Source: CAZGMJ01 sp964526785 (GTDB lineage Bacteria; Planctomycetota; Phycisphaerae; Sedimentisphaerales; Anaerobacaceae). Taken from it: 42,324 nucleotides of DNA. This document shows positions 9,153-16,331 of the stretch, piece by piece. The notes under the pieces were generated by a model. That model ran no database searches. It had not been told where the DNA came from and was given only the letters and a program-made list of their open reading frames with translations. Location of the stretch: contig CAZGMJ010000045.1 of the NCBI GenBank assembly GCA_964526785.1, positions 1 to 42,324 on the forward strand, in the 5' to 3' direction. The number at the start of each line of letters is the position of its first letter. Position 1 is the first letter of the stretch. The position numbers and the translations under genes are program-made.

Positions 9153-9434
9153 TCACCTGGTCGTGGCGCGGAGCCTCTTCTTTTGACGGTGCAGGAGGCT
9201 CGTGTTGATTCGCGAGATGAAAACGGCACTGTCCGCGGGCGGAGTATCTCTGGAGAAGGCCAGCACGTTAAGTAAGCGAGCGACACCGGCGGCCTGCGTG
9301 AAATCCGTTGATGCGGCCATGCTTCCGGCTTCTTCGGGCGTGAGAGATTGAACAAGCGTGTCCATCCGCGCATCGCGGAGGGCATCGGCGTAGTCGGCAA
9401 GCAGTTCGTAGATGGCTCGGTTTGCACTATGCAT
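9153..9434 (-). CDS. Small hypothetical protein
   Basis: This 93-residue frame begins MHSANRAIYELLADYADALR and is mainly helical and acidic/basic in composition. LTPEEAG lies near residue 32 and a basic C-terminus (RQKKRLRATTR) ends it. A purine-rich AAAGGA/AAGAGAAG stretch precedes the ATG. The composition looks like real protein and has fewer stray Cys/Trp/Arg runs than the shadow frames. No family was recognised, and there is no signal peptide or membrane segment. It is convergent with the preceding exported-protein gene. Confidence 0.5.
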   Translation of the reverse strand: MHSANRAIYELLADYADALRDARMDTLVQSLTPEEAGSMAASTDFTQAAGVARLLNVLAFSRDTPPADSAVFISRINTSLLHRQKKRLRATTR

Positions 9435-9736
9435 CTTCTCTTGCGGTCCTTTCAGAGAGTCGGCTTTGGCGTATCGCTCTGTGTCTCAAAGGCGCAGATG
9501 GCGGCGGAGGTAACGCACGTGTCAGAATATCCCGTACCGGACAGGCTTGCCGTTACGGATCCTGACCAAACGTGGAGATCATGTTGCGGTCAACGGGCTT
9601 GTGTATAGCAGCATTGCAATAATTGTCGAACTGTTTTGTTACTATGCAGGGGCGGGGCGCCTTATTCTCATAGAAGCTGATGAAATCGACAAGAGGATGA
9701 CACACGATGGCTTGTACTCGATTAAAGGACGTGAAG
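9435..9736. other. Intergenic, nothing recognised
   Basis: About 300 bases lie between two small divergent genes. They hold only short unconvincing frames. An alternative in-frame start of the next gene lies at 9707, preceded by AAGAGG. Confidence 0.35.
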
Positions 9737-9940
9737 ATGAATCCCAGAGCTGTCTTCGAATCGGAGATAGCTGCTCTGCAGCACCATGCGGGGACAACCG
9801 CAGAATTGCGAACATATCAGGTTCTGGCCGAAGTGGTGCGCTGGCTGCGTCAGTCCGGGCATGGAAATGTGACCCTCTCAGCGGTTAACAGCCTGCTGGG
9901 CACGAAGATCCGGACCGAGACAATCATTGCTGTAGAGTGA
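9737..9940 (+). CDS. Small hypothetical protein
   Basis: This 67-residue protein starts MNPRAVFESEIAALQHH, with AAAGGA seven bases before the ATG. An upstream ATG at 9707 would add ten residues and also has a plausible site. The sequence is soluble and helical (TYQVLAEVVRWLRQSG), and the end (GNVTLSAVNSLLGTKIRTETI) suggests a small DNA- or protein-binding fold. No family is recognised. A strong intrinsic terminator follows 54 bases downstream, which supports a real, independently transcribed gene. Confidence 0.55.
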   Translation: MNPRAVFESEIAALQHHAGTTAELRTYQVLAEVVRWLRQSGHGNVTLSAVNSLLGTKIRTETIIAVE

Positions 9941-9992
9941 CGCATTAGAATCCATAGAACCAGGACGTGACGAAACCGGGGAACGGGAAACC

Positions 9993-10055
9993 AGGCCCGG
10001 AAATTCCAGAGCTTGAAGAAATCACTGCTTTGGGTTTTCCGGGCTTTCTTTGTTC
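9993..10055 (+). terminator. Intrinsic terminator
   Basis: The perfect inverted repeat GCCCGGAAA (9995-10003) / TTTCCGGGC (10036-10044) is extended inward by CCAGAGC pairing with GCTTTGG. The hairpin is followed by TTTCTTTGTT. It sits just after the small gene ending at 9940 and separates it from the operon that starts at 10262. Confidence 0.8.
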
Positions 10056-10261
10056 GGAGCATGCAACATGATACGGCACGTAGATGGGAATCGAGGCAGC
10101 GAACGCATGATGTGTGTCTCACAGCATCCACAAATCGGAGTCGGAAGGCCGGGCCTGAATGTGCCGTTGATTTGAAAGGAGGTGCTTCAATTACACGGAA
10201 GGGCCGACGGTGCTACCACAGAACACGCAATTGGCATACGAGGATTTGAAAGGAAATGAAA
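10056..10261. promoter_or_regulatory. Leader region of the Exb/Tol-like operon
   Basis: This stretch should contain the operon promoter, although no clear -35/-10 pair was found. The 12-base direct repeat GATTTGAAAGGA occurs at 10169-10180 and 10243-10254; the second copy supplies the ribosome site of the first gene. The first copy forms an unusually strong ribosome-site-like AAAGGAGGTG with no ATG, GTG or TTG at a usable distance. Confidence 0.4.
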
Positions 10262-10837
10262 ATGCTGAATAGAAGATCAATTATACTTGTGCTTGTATGT
10301 GCGGCACTGCTTACAGCGGCAGGATGCGGCGGCAACGCGGCGCGCACGGAGTACAACAACAAGCTGAAGGCGGCCTTCTCGCAGTTGGAGAAGGGCGAGC
10401 CCGAAAGAGCGGCCGCACATCTGGAGCAGGCGAAACAGATTGCCGATGAGAATGGCTTTGAAGCCGTTGAGGTGGACCGCCTGCTCGTCGAAGCGAACAT
10501 GGGTCTGGGTAATATGGTCGATGCGCACGCGCAGGCCAAAACGCTGCTGGATGCCGATCCTGAGGATCCGTTCGCCAACGAACTGATGGGCAAGATCCAG
10601 TTGAAGCAGGGTGAGTACGCGGAAGCCGAGAAGCACTTCGTAGCGGCTCAGGAAAACTATCAGGCGGAACTGGATGTTGTCAGGGCGGGGGACCTGCTGG
10701 CGATGTCTCGCTATTGCAGCGCGTATGAGCGGGGTAATCCTCGTCTGGCCGAAAGCTACCTGCGAGAGATACGTAATGCCGACCTGCAGCATGCTCTGGA
10801 TAAGGCCCACAGCAATGTGATGGCCAGAGGACGCTGA
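10262..10837 (+). CDS. TPR lipoprotein, first gene of the Exb/Tol-like operon
   Basis: This is a 191-residue lipoprotein. The second of two close ATGs was chosen because AAAGGA then sits seven bases away; the first ATG (10256) is too close. The lipoprotein signal is MLNRRSIILVLVCAALLTAAGC, with the lipid-carrying cysteine after AAG. The mature part is tetratricopeptide-like: EKGEPERAAAHLEQAKQIA, GNMVDAHAQAKTLLDADPED, then KQGEYAEAEKHFVAAQENY, with a final helical region. It is expected to be anchored in a membrane facing the periplasm and to act as a protein-binding scaffold. The position beside ExbB/ExbD/TonB-like genes recalls CpoB in the Tol-Pal operon, but no sequence homology to CpoB is claimed. 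Confidence 0.8.
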   Translation: MLNRRSIILVLVCAALLTAAGCGGNAARTEYNNKLKAAFSQLEKGEPERAAAHLEQAKQIADENGFEAVEVDRLLVEANMGLGNMVDAHAQAKTLLDADPEDPFANELMGKIQLKQGEYAEAEKHFVAAQENYQAELDVVRAGDLLAMSRYCSAYERGNPRLAESYLREIRNADLQHALDKAHSNVMARGR

Positions 10838-10883
10838 GAAACAAAAAACCACTTCTTGTCATCCAACGTAAGGAGAACCTCAA

Positions 10884-11894
10884 ATGAATGCCAAACGCGG
10901 TTACATAATCATGCTGCTCTTTTTGCTGTCGGCGTTCGCCGCGGGGCAGACGACCGATCCGAATGAGACGCGCGGCACGACGGACACCGAACAAATCATT
11001 GACGTCGAAAGTCTCAAAGCGTCGCTGAGCCGCGCGACCTCACCGATTTCGCAGCGAATACGGCAGAGCAAACTGGACGAGCGGTTTGCAGCCGTCAATG
11101 AGTTGCTGCAGGCTCAGGACATCGACAAGGCCAGGCTGCTCGATGCACTGGAGAACCTCAAAACGGAAATGGCTGCTTTTGTGCAAAACTGGTCGGAATT
11201 GACCGATCCGCTGTGGAAAGGCCAGGAAGCGATAGGCACCACAATCGATAAAGTCCGCGTCATGCTTGCAAGATCGACAACGGGCGAACCGACGGAAAAG
11301 GTCAAGGCGGTTTTGCAGAACTACGACAAACGTCTTACCGATCTGGCCACCGCTATCAAGAATGAACAGAACGAAGATCGGAAGAAGCGGCTGAAGCTGG
11401 TTTTCGCGAACGTTCTGTCTCTGCGGAACCTGACCGAGCGCGCGGGCATGATCGACCTCGGGCCGGCCCAGCAGGCTGTGTACGTCAGGATTATAGAGTC
11501 TCTGTCGAATCTGGAGGCGGCGCTGACTAACAGCACGTTCCAGGTTGAGCGCACGAGGATCATCCTGGCGGGTCAGGCCGAGTTCATCGGCAACTACGTG
11601 GACGTACTCAAAGGGCTGATAGAGTCGGAGAAACTGGCGCAGGTGCTTGCCGACATGAATACTGCCGGTGACGGCATCGGCACGCTTGCCGGGGATTTGG
11701 GCGGCCTCAACGGCAAGATCAAGAACTTCACCGAACGGATGAATGCGCTCGCTGAACGACTCTCGATCAGCATCAACGAGCAGACCTCTCCGATGGTTCA
11801 CATGCCCGACTACGACGAGCAGAGCATTGATGAAATGATCGAGCGGTACAGCATGAACGCGGCGGCGTCCAATGAGGCCGGCGCAAGTGAATGA
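10884..11894 (+). CDS. Exported coiled-coil protein of the Exb/Tol-like operon
   Basis: This is a 336-residue protein with a Sec signal peptide (KRGYIIMLLFLLSAFAAG) and AAGGAGA upstream of the ATG. The mature protein is almost entirely helical with long heptad-like stretches, for example LDALENLKTEMAAFVQNW, YDKRLTDLATAIKNEQNED and the MNALAERLSISI region, and no cysteines. A glycine-rich hinge (GDGIGTLAGDLGGLNGKI) lies near residue 270. This suggests an elongated periplasmic protein. No family was recognised. It lies 46 bases after the lipoprotein gene and 13 bases before the next. Confidence 0.75.
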   Translation: MNAKRGYIIMLLFLLSAFAAGQTTDPNETRGTTDTEQIIDVESLKASLSRATSPISQRIRQSKLDERFAAVNELLQAQDIDKARLLDALENLKTEMAAFVQNWSELTDPLWKGQEAIGTTIDKVRVMLARSTTGEPTEKVKAVLQNYDKRLTDLATAIKNEQNEDRKKRLKLVFANVLSLRNLTERAGMIDLGPAQQAVYVRIIESLSNLEAALTNSTFQVERTRIILAGQAEFIGNYVDVLKGLIESEKLAQVLADMNTAGDGIGTLAGDLGGLNGKIKNFTERMNALAERLSISINEQTSPMVHMPDYDEQSIDEMIERYSMNAAASNEAGASE

Positions 11895-11907
11895 AAGGAT
11901 CAGAACG

Positions 11908-12429
11908 ATGAACACCAGACGAATCTTTCTTTCGGTATTCGCATATATGATATGCGTCAACGGCTGGGTGATAGCGGACACTCGACCGGACGCACGCGAG
12001 ATGGCGGCGGACAAAGCACGCTATCAGAATCTGATGCGAGAGATAAAAGCGATTGAAGTGGATCACGCCAGAACGCTGAAGCAGGCCATGAGTGAAATGC
12101 AGGCGAGCGGTGCGGCCTCTCTTGAGACCAAGAGCCGGCTGCTGTCGTTGCGAGACAGGCGGGACCGGCTCATCGACCGTGTAACCCTCATCGCCTTGCG
12201 TCACGGCTGGAAGATACCCGGCACGCAAATGGGGCAGCCGGCGGAGCAGGAGATGCCGGAAGGGCAGCGGCGCATATTTGAGCCTGCCGATCAGATGATA
12301 CGCGATCGATTCGCAAAGCATGCGCGCGCTATCGTCGCACGGGTGCCGCTTCCTGTAATTCCAATCGAGTCGGAACGCCGAGCCAGAGAGGCCGGGAAAG
12401 GAAAGGAAAAGAAGTGGCTAATCTTCTGA
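11908..12429 (+). CDS. Exported helical protein of the Exb/Tol-like operon
   Basis: This is a 173-residue protein starting MNTRRIFLSVFAYMICVNG, a signal peptide, with AAAGGA nine bases upstream. The middle (about residues 30-100) is a charged helical segment (LMREIKAIEVDHARTLKQAM, LLSLRDRRDRLIDRV). The C-terminus is lysine-rich. Its last 16 bases overlap the next gene, whose ribosome site (AAAGGAAAAG) lies inside this one, so the two are probably translationally coupled. No family was recognised. Confidence 0.7.
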   Translation: MNTRRIFLSVFAYMICVNGWVIADTRPDAREMAADKARYQNLMREIKAIEVDHARTLKQAMSEMQASGAASLETKSRLLSLRDRRDRLIDRVTLIALRHGWKIPGTQMGQPAEQEMPEGQRRIFEPADQMIRDRFAKHARAIVARVPLPVIPIESERRAREAGKGKEKKWLIF

Positions 12430-12776
12430 TGGAAAAATGCGGCGTGCTGTTCTGGCCCCAGTTGCTGCTCAGCGTGGCGGTGCTGGCGTTAATCGGGGGC
12501 TACCTGCTGGCGTGGCTCCGCAAGGAGATACCACTCGGCAGCCGACCCTGGCAGGACAGCATCGACCCGCTGGCGAATCTTGCGGTCGCGATAGGTTTGC
12601 TGGGCAGCGTGATGGGCTTTATCTCCGCTTTCGGCGGCTTTCAGCGGGGTGTCGATGTCGGGGCTCTGGCTCGGGGCTTATCCATCGCATACTGGACGAC
12701 CGGGGTGGGGCTGGCCACTTCGCTGGCCGCAAACATCGGTTCGTATGTGCTCACTATTCTCACTCGCAGGACTTGA
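12414..12776 (+). CDS. Minimal MotA/TolQ/ExbB-family channel protein
   Basis: This is a 120-residue inner-membrane protein with a GTG start coupled to the gene before it. It has three likely membrane helices, at about residues 12-34, 53-73 and 92-115. The second and third match the channel helices of the MotA/TolQ/ExbB family: LAVAIGLLGSVMGFISAFGG corresponds to the GLLGTVxGM block, and LARGLSIAYWTTGVGLATS to the GIxxALxTTxxGL block. TolQ and ExbB are about 230-245 residues long. This protein lacks most of their cytoplasmic loop, so it is a reduced version. In the family such proteins form a proton channel with ExbD/TolR and drive a periplasm-spanning partner. The next two genes encode exactly those partner types. 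Confidence 0.85.
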   Translation: MANLLMEKCGVLFWPQLLLSVAVLALIGGYLLAWLRKEIPLGSRPWQDSIDPLANLAVAIGLLGSVMGFISAFGGFQRGVDVGALARGLSIAYWTTGVGLATSLAANIGSYVLTILTRRT

Positions 12777-12790
12777 TCGGAGAATCCTAC

Positions 12791-13165
12791 ATGAAATCGC
12801 AGACCGCTCTTCTGCCGTTAATCGACCTGGTGTTTCTCGCGCTGGGTGCGGTGCTCGCATGTATGACGCAGATGGACATCGTGCGGGCACTGCCGGTGGA
12901 GGTCTCGCGGGTGGGCAAGGGCTCGGCGATTGTAGAGAATACAGAGCTGAGCATATTGGCTGTGGGCGAGGACGGTATGAGTCTGGACGGCGTCCCGGTG
13001 ACAGCGGAAGAACTGCTGAGCGACACGCCGACAGGGAAGATCGTGCTGCGAGCCGACCGAAACCTGCCTACAGAGAAGACCGTCGCCATTCTCGCGATAT
13101 TGGCCGAGGCGGGTGCAAATGTTTCCATCGAAGTCGATGAGACCGATATCGAGAATGCAGGATAG
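12791..13165 (+). CDS. ExbD/TolR-family protein
   Basis: This is a 124-residue protein with CGGAGA seven bases before the ATG. The cytoplasmic tail is very short. One membrane helix contains LLPLIDLVFLALGAVL, with Asp12 at the position of the essential membrane aspartate of ExbD/TolR/MotB (P-x-x-D). The periplasmic part has the typical ending: IVLRADRNLP followed by a helix (AILAILAEAGA) and a last strand (NVSIEVDE). Length is near that of normal ExbD (about 140). It lies 14 bases after the ExbB-like gene and should form the stator/channel complex with it. Confidence 0.88.
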   Translation: MKSQTALLPLIDLVFLALGAVLACMTQMDIVRALPVEVSRVGKGSAIVENTELSILAVGEDGMSLDGVPVTAEELLSDTPTGKIVLRADRNLPTEKTVAILAILAEAGANVSIEVDETDIENAG

Positions 13166-13178
13166 GAGGTGACCAGTC

Positions 13179-13913
13179 GTGTCCAAGACAAGCCTTATCA
13201 TGGGTCTTAGCCTGAGCCTGTTCGCTCATGGGTTGCTGCTGCTGCCGCCGAAGGCGGGCGATGCTGTGCCGCCGATTTCAGCGGAACCTCCTGCGCCGGA
13301 GGCTCAAACCACTGTGACTTTGGAGCCGCCAATTCAGGAACCGCTTGCCGTCGAACCGCCGGAGGAGATCGAGCCGGAGCCTCCCGACCCCGAGGCTGCA
13401 CCGCCGCTGGAAGAGCTTCAACAAGTGATTGAGCCGCCTGCGGATGTCCCGCCCATGGATGAGCCGGGCGAGTTCTCCGATGCGGAGGGGGATGACCACC
13501 TTCCCGAACTCAGGCTGACCTGGGACGGCCCCGAGCAGTTGATCGAAGTGGCCAGGTCGCTCGGTTTGAGGATTCTGCTGATCGGCGCACAGAATCAGCC
13601 GGTCGGAGAATTGGATCTGGCGGGGGAGCTATCGGTCAGACGGTTTGACGGCCGTCTGGAGCATTTCAGCAATCGCGTTCGCGCGATACCACGCGATTTC
13701 TTTGGTCCCAAACCGATGAAGCAGGCAGCGGAATCTGTTCGTGCTCTCTGGGTGCTTGTGCCGGCTGCGGTGGATCAGCAGTGGATCATGGTGCAGAAAG
13801 CGGCTCTGGATGCACGGGGGCTCGTTGCCGGTGACGTTTCCAGAATGGAAGCAAGAATCCGCTCGCAAGAGGATGGTTACAGACTTGTAGTGACGAACGT
13901 TGCGACGCTATGA
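13179..13913 (+). CDS. TonB-like proline-rich membrane-anchored protein with a non-TonB C-terminus
   Basis: This is a 244-residue protein. A GTG start is fixed by a perfect GGAGGTGA site six bases upstream. The N-terminal segment (SLIMGLSLSLFAHGLLLLPP) has a single membrane helix with a histidine, like TonB/TolA anchors. Residues about 30-100 are an extended Pro/Glu-rich linker (EPPEEIEPEPPDPEAAPP is typical), suited to spanning the periplasm. Residues about 105-244 form a globular domain (LRLTWDGPEQLIEVARSLGL, then RALWVLVPAAVDQQWIMVQK). It does not show the TonB C-terminal YP/VV...G pattern I would expect. By gene order it is the energy-transducing partner of the ExbB/ExbD-like pair. Confidence 0.75.
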   Translation: MSKTSLIMGLSLSLFAHGLLLLPPKAGDAVPPISAEPPAPEAQTTVTLEPPIQEPLAVEPPEEIEPEPPDPEAAPPLEELQQVIEPPADVPPMDEPGEFSDAEGDDHLPELRLTWDGPEQLIEVARSLGLRILLIGAQNQPVGELDLAGELSVRRFDGRLEHFSNRVRAIPRDFFGPKPMKQAAESVRALWVLVPAAVDQQWIMVQKAALDARGLVAGDVSRMEARIRSQEDGYRLVVTNVATL

Positions 13914-13928
13914 CAGGTAGGTGCGGAA

Positions 13929-14000
13929 ATGAATCCCATACTCGTTGTCCTGCATATCGCGGTGCTGCTGACGCTCTTACTTGCGTATGGCAGGAAATAA
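13929..14000 (+). CDS. 23-residue single-span membrane microprotein
   Basis: The frame reads MNPILVVLHIAVLLTLLLAY plus GRK and then TAA. It is one membrane helix with a short basic tail. It begins 15 bases after the TonB-like gene and ends 36 bases before the next, with AGGTAGGTG just upstream of the ATG. Size and spacing recall small subunits such as KdpF or CydX that stabilise membrane complexes, without sequence similarity being claimed. The helix-only composition, ribosome site and tight operon spacing argue against a chance frame. Confidence 0.6.
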   Translation: MNPILVVLHIAVLLTLLLAYGRK

Positions 14001-14036
14001 CATCGTCCCATGTGTCTTTCGAAAGGACCGTTAGAT

Positions 14037-14438
14037 ATGAAGAAGATATTCATAGCATTCATAGTGGCTGCACTTCTAACGCTGCTGCTTACCGTCATTG
14101 CAGGTATAAGCTCCGACGCCGACGAACCGGCGCCTGCGACTGCCGGACAACAGGTCATTACCCTTCAGGCCTCCGCTGAGGACGCGCTGGAAATCGACTC
14201 GGTCGTCGAAGCGGAAGCGTCGGAACCGGAGGTTGTTGCCGACCGCGTGCTGGCGGATATGAACGACGCAGGTGTCGAAGAGCGGACCGGAGAACTTATG
14301 CTGGCTTTCAACCATCTTGAGAAGCTGTGCAATGATGCGGTTGCGACGTACGACGCCATGTTGTCGGCGAGCTTTGACGGCGGGCAGACGCAAGATGCCG
14401 CACCGGCACAGAAAGGTGGCGAAAATGGCGACGAGTGA
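14037..14438 (+). CDS. Small membrane-anchored or exported protein of the Exb/Tol-like operon
   Basis: This is a 133-residue protein starting MKKIFIAFIVAALLTLLLTV, a signal peptide or anchor, with AAAGGA upstream. The mature part is acidic (SSDADEPAPATAG, EAEASEPEVVADRVLADMND). A helical segment follows (LMLAFNHLEKLCNDAVATYD) and then a low-complexity polar tail. No family was recognised. Its last 14 bases overlap the next gene, which points to coupled translation. Confidence 0.7.
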   Translation: MKKIFIAFIVAALLTLLLTVIAGISSDADEPAPATAGQQVITLQASAEDALEIDSVVEAEASEPEVVADRVLADMNDAGVEERTGELMLAFNHLEKLCNDAVATYDAMLSASFDGGQTQDAAPAQKGGENGDE

Positions 14439-14715
14439 CTACATAGCGATCGGCATTCTGCTGTTCTGTGCCATGCTTGGCACATTCGGCATGCTCAAAT
14501 GGCTCCTGCGTCTTGCAGCGGGGGTGGTTTTTGGGCTGGCGGTTCTCGCATGTATCGGGCTTCTGGCAAAGAACTCCACTTTTGATACGGCAACGCGGGG
14601 TCTTTTCCGCGGCGGCGTGGTCATTCCATGCGTGCAGGAGCAGGTACAGGCGGCTGAACAGATCGTGCGGGCGCCGAGAAGCCGGCCGTGTCCTGAATTG
14701 GCAATGAAGGAGTAA
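14425..14715 (+). CDS. Small CvpA-like membrane protein, last gene of the Exb/Tol-like operon
   Basis: This 96-residue protein starts MATSDYIAIGILLFCAMLGT, with GAAAGGTGG upstream inside the preceding gene. It has two likely membrane helices (about residues 6-25 and 28-48). A short amphipathic tail after KNSTFDTATRGLF contains VVIPCVQEQVQAAEQIV. The layout (two early helices, then a helix before a PxVxEQ-type segment) is reminiscent of CvpA-family proteins but shorter; the family link is tentative. No terminator hairpin was found after it. Confidence 0.65.
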   Translation: MATSDYIAIGILLFCAMLGTFGMLKWLLRLAAGVVFGLAVLACIGLLAKNSTFDTATRGLFRGGVVIPCVQEQVQAAEQIVRAPRSRPCPELAMKE

Positions 14716-15103
14716 CGCGGATTGCCGGTTGCGCTTTGATCGCTGCACATTCGGACGTACAGGCAGGTCGGTAGGCTCTGTCTTGTGCTCCGATTGTGCC
14801 CCGTTTTGTGTATCTGACCGGCTCGACGTCGACGGCTCAGCGAAAGCCAATTATTGCGCAGCGATCGGAGGCGCGCTAAGCGATCGGGAACTTGCCGGCG
14901 AAATTGCGCGGTTGCGGGACGCCATCGCTGTGCCAGCCAAAGCCTTTGTCTCGCTAAATGCCCCCGGGGAGTGCAAAACCGCCCATTCGATGTGTGTTTA
15001 GGTCGGCGAGCGATAGAGGATTGCGCGTATTGACCCAGGCCGTCCAACTGTGTCTTATTCGACAATTATCCTTGCGAGCAGCAAGAGCAAAGCGATAAGA
15101 ACG
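14716..15103. other. Convergent intergenic region, nothing recognised
   Basis: These 388 bases lie between the convergent Exb/Tol-like operon and the phosphofructokinase gene. The octamer GCGATCGG occurs twice (near 14860-14886). No hairpin with a T-run, tRNA or convincing frame was seen. Confidence 0.4.
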
Positions 15104-16231
15104 TTACAGCACGTCTCCGAAGCAAGCCCCGACGCGACGCGCGGCGGCTACCCACGGATGGTCCGGCGGGACGAGTTTCTTGTGCCCGGCGACTTCTTCA
15201 AGCGGTACGGGCTTCACATCATCACCTTCGACGGCCGCCATGAAACCCGACTCGCCTCTGCTGATCAGTTCGGCGCACGCGGTGCCGAGCCGGGTGGCCA
15301 GCACACGATCCGTAGCGGATGGCGTGCCTCCGCGTTGGAGGTGTCCGAGGATTGTCAGACGCGATTCGAGATCGGTGAGTTGCTCCAGTTGCTCGGTGAG
15401 TTCCACGGTGTTGTCTACATGACGCGCGTGGAATTCATCAAGTTTATCTGAGAGTTCTTTTCGCTCGTTCTTGTCTGTGGCCTTCTTCCTGGCGGTAATG
15501 AGCTCGTCGATTGTGGTTGCCTGCGAGGCGGACATGGCCCCTTCGGCTACCGCCACAATGCTGAAAGTCTTGCCGGCACGGGCACGCCGAAGGATGGCGT
15601 CGGCGACTACCTGTGGCTGATAGGGAATCTCCGGAATGAGAATGACGTGCGCACCGCCCGCGATTCCGGCCCCGAGTGCGAGCCAGCCGGCGCGATGTCC
15701 CATGACTTCGACGACAATAACCCGGCCGTGGCTCATTGCGGTGGAATGAAGACGGTCGATAGCTTCGGTGGCTATGCCCACTGCCGTGTCGAAGCCGAAT
15801 GTCGTGTCGGTTTGGGCTACGTCGTTGTCAATCGTCTTGGGAAGAGTGACGACGTTCAGCCCGGCCTTCTGGAGCTTCATTGCATTCTTCTGTGTGCCGC
15901 CTCCCCCGAGACAAATGAGCGTATCAAGATGATGGCGATTGTACGTTTCGATGGCCGCTTCGGTCATGTCGCGGGTCTTGCCCCCGATGGGCATGCGGTG
16001 CGGCTTGTCCCGACTGGTGCCGAGGATCGTCCCGCCGTCAGTGAGGATGCCGGAGAGCATTGGCAGATCGAGGCGAATCGTACGGTCGTGCACGAGGCCG
16101 CGAAAACCATCGCGAAACCCGACAAACCGCATGTTGAAGCTCTCGATACCGGCCCAGACAACCGCGCGGATGGCGGCATTCAGGCCGGGACAGTCTCCGC
16201 CACTTGTGAGGATTCCTACTTGTTTCTTCAT
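15104..16231 (-). CDS. pfkA: 6-phosphofructokinase, atypical active-site signature
   Basis: This is a 375-residue enzyme that phosphorylates fructose 6-phosphate to fructose 1,6-bisphosphate. Family motifs are GILTSGGDCPGLNAAIR at the N-terminus, GGGGTQKNA at 109-117, LPKTIDNDV with catalytic Asp135, and MGHRAGWLA near residue 178. At the positions that separate ATP and pyrophosphate enzymes, the E. coli Gly104 equivalent is Gly112 (ATP-like), while the Gly124 equivalent is Lys132 (pyrophosphate-like). The residue matching E. coli Asp103 is glycine. The phosphate donor is therefore uncertain. It is also longer than E. coli PfkA (320), with an inserted charged helix around residues 255-275. 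It is last in the minus-strand polyphosphate cluster, 100 bases after the small CxxC gene. Confidence 0.93.
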   Translation of the reverse strand: MKKQVGILTSGGDCPGLNAAIRAVVWAGIESFNMRFVGFRDGFRGLVHDRTIRLDLPMLSGILTDGGTILGTSRDKPHRMPIGGKTRDMTEAAIETYNRHHLDTLICLGGGGTQKNAMKLQKAGLNVVTLPKTIDNDVAQTDTTFGFDTAVGIATEAIDRLHSTAMSHGRVIVVEVMGHRAGWLALGAGIAGGAHVILIPEIPYQPQVVADAILRRARAGKTFSIVAVAEGAMSASQATTIDELITARKKATDKNERKELSDKLDEFHARHVDNTVELTEQLEQLTDLESRLTILGHLQRGGTPSATDRVLATRLGTACAELISRGESGFMAAVEGDDVKPVPLEEVAGHKKLVPPDHPWVAAARRVGACFGDVL

Positions 16232-16331
16232 ACTATGGTTGACCCATCCATCGCGAGGAGCAGTGGGTTGCTATCGGTGCTTCCGATATGATGCTCGGCG
16301 ATGTGCCTCCATGTGTGGTAACGAGGGAGAC

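Noticed and set aside
10013..10249. 78-codon plus-strand frame in the operon leader
   Set aside because: It begins inside the terminator hairpin, has no ribosome site and its composition looks random.
15647..16291. 214-codon plus-strand frame
   Set aside because: It is antisense to phosphofructokinase, which has all family motifs on the other strand.
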